A stretch of 5,921 bases of DNA, taken from positions 1 through 5,921 of the forward strand of contig JAQBPC010000152.1 of the NCBI GenBank assembly GCA_028287725.1. The letters are read 5' to 3'. The stretch's first letter is position 1; every line of letters starts with the position of its first letter. The DNA comes from Chloroflexota bacterium (lineage in GTDB: Bacteria > Chloroflexota > UBA5177 > JANWHV01). Positions 5,525 to 5,921 of this stretch are shown here, piece by piece. A program made the position numbers and the translations under genes. The notes under the pieces are model-generated. The model made no database searches and had not been told where the DNA came from. It saw only the letters and a program-made list of their open reading frames with translations.

Positions 5525-5921
5525 ATGCATTATGACCTACTCGCTGAGACATTAGCCGCGATTGTTGGCGCTATATTAGGCGTGGCGATCATCGGCACTG
5601 CCGATCAATACACGAAGTACCGCTCGCTTTGGCCAATGCCGATTTGTCCCGAGTGCGGTAGCTCGGCGCGTCGAATATCTGTCATTCCTATTGTCGGCCC
5701 CATCATCGCGCGAGGTAGCTGCGGACATTGCGAGCGTCGGTCGTCCTGGCAACTTGCGGCGCTCATACAGCTGCTCATGGCGGTGCTTGGGACACTGCTG
5801 TATCAGCGATACGGACAGAGCCTTTTACTCCTGTACTCCAGTATCTTCACTACTGTCCTGGTTGCAATTGGTGTCATCGACCTGCAGCACAGGCTCATAC
5901 CGACGCTGCTTGTTTACCCGA
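5525..5921 (+). CDS. Type IV prepilin peptidase (partial, C-terminus off right edge)
   Basis: 132 complete codons from ATG 5525; the frame stays open at the window end. The first membrane segment is at about residues 9-24. A cytoplasmic loop with two zinc-type pairs follows, CPEC (41-44) and CGHC (66-69), with the RGSC..C spacing of the prepilin peptidase N-terminal methyltransferase-like domain. Then come membrane segments at about 76-93 and 98-118, and the first catalytic aspartate at D119 in IDLQHRLIP, the D.....IP motif of the aspartic peptidase A24 family. The second catalytic aspartate (GxGD) would lie beyond the edge. The enzyme cleaves, and usually N-methylates, prepilin-like proteins at the inner membrane, serving type IV pili, type II secretion pseudopilins or competence pili. 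The gene begins 17 bases after the wall-protein stop with no Shine-Dalgarno, so co-transcription and translational coupling are likely. No alternative upstream start is visible in frame. Confidence 0.9.
   Translation, partial: MHYDLLAETLAAIVGAILGVAIIGTADQYTKYRSLWPMPICPECGSSARRISVIPIVGPIIARGSCGHCERRSSWQLAALIQLLMAVLGTLLYQRYGQSLLLLYSSIFTTVLVAIGVIDLQHRLIPTLLVYP

Noticed and set aside
1..5921. Search for tRNA, rRNA, CRISPR arrays, insertion-sequence ends, attachment sites and toxin-antitoxin pairs
   Set aside because: No cloverleaf-type segment, regularly spaced direct repeats other than those coding the protein linker, transposase motifs or terminal inverted repeats were seen on either strand.

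Overview
The window looks like chromosomal DNA of a Chloroflexota-type bacterium. This is inferred from protein architecture, not from a marker gene. The main hint is a long exported protein that combines a lysozyme-like domain, two NBR1-type Ig-like domains, a Thr-rich low-complexity linker and a C-terminal array of beta-type repeats. Base composition is moderately GC-rich and coding density is high. I saw no mobile element, CRISPR array, tRNA or rRNA.

Layout: two genes read leftward and two read rightward from a divergent intergenic region around 2328-2432. Leftward are (1) a GT2 polyprenol-phosphate mannosyltransferase-type enzyme (1479-2327) and, 156 bases after its stop, (2) a polytopic GT-C glycosyltransferase of the PMT/ArnT type, which starts at 1322 and runs off the left edge (440 complete codons present). 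Rightward are (3) a 1024-residue exported multidomain cell-wall protein with a GTG start (2433-5507) and, 17 bases later, (4) the first 132 codons of a prepilin peptidase, which runs off the right edge. No gene-free stretch exceeds 300 bases. The two gaps (1323-1478 and 2328-2432) hold only candidate promoter and operator elements.

How the parts could work together: a GT2 enzyme of this kind charges a polyprenyl phosphate with a hexose, usually mannose, at the cytoplasmic face. A GT-C enzyme of this kind uses such a lipid-linked sugar on the outer face of the membrane. The adjacent exported protein carries an unusually regular Thr-rich hexad linker, which is the type of segment that receives O-linked sugars in bacteria with PMT enzymes. 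The neighbouring prepilin peptidase suggests that envelope or surface-appendage genes continue to the right. Each enzyme assignment rests on visible motifs. The functional link between them is inference.

The most distinctive objects are the composite exported protein and its repeat systems. I do not see evidence for a clearly new type of system.
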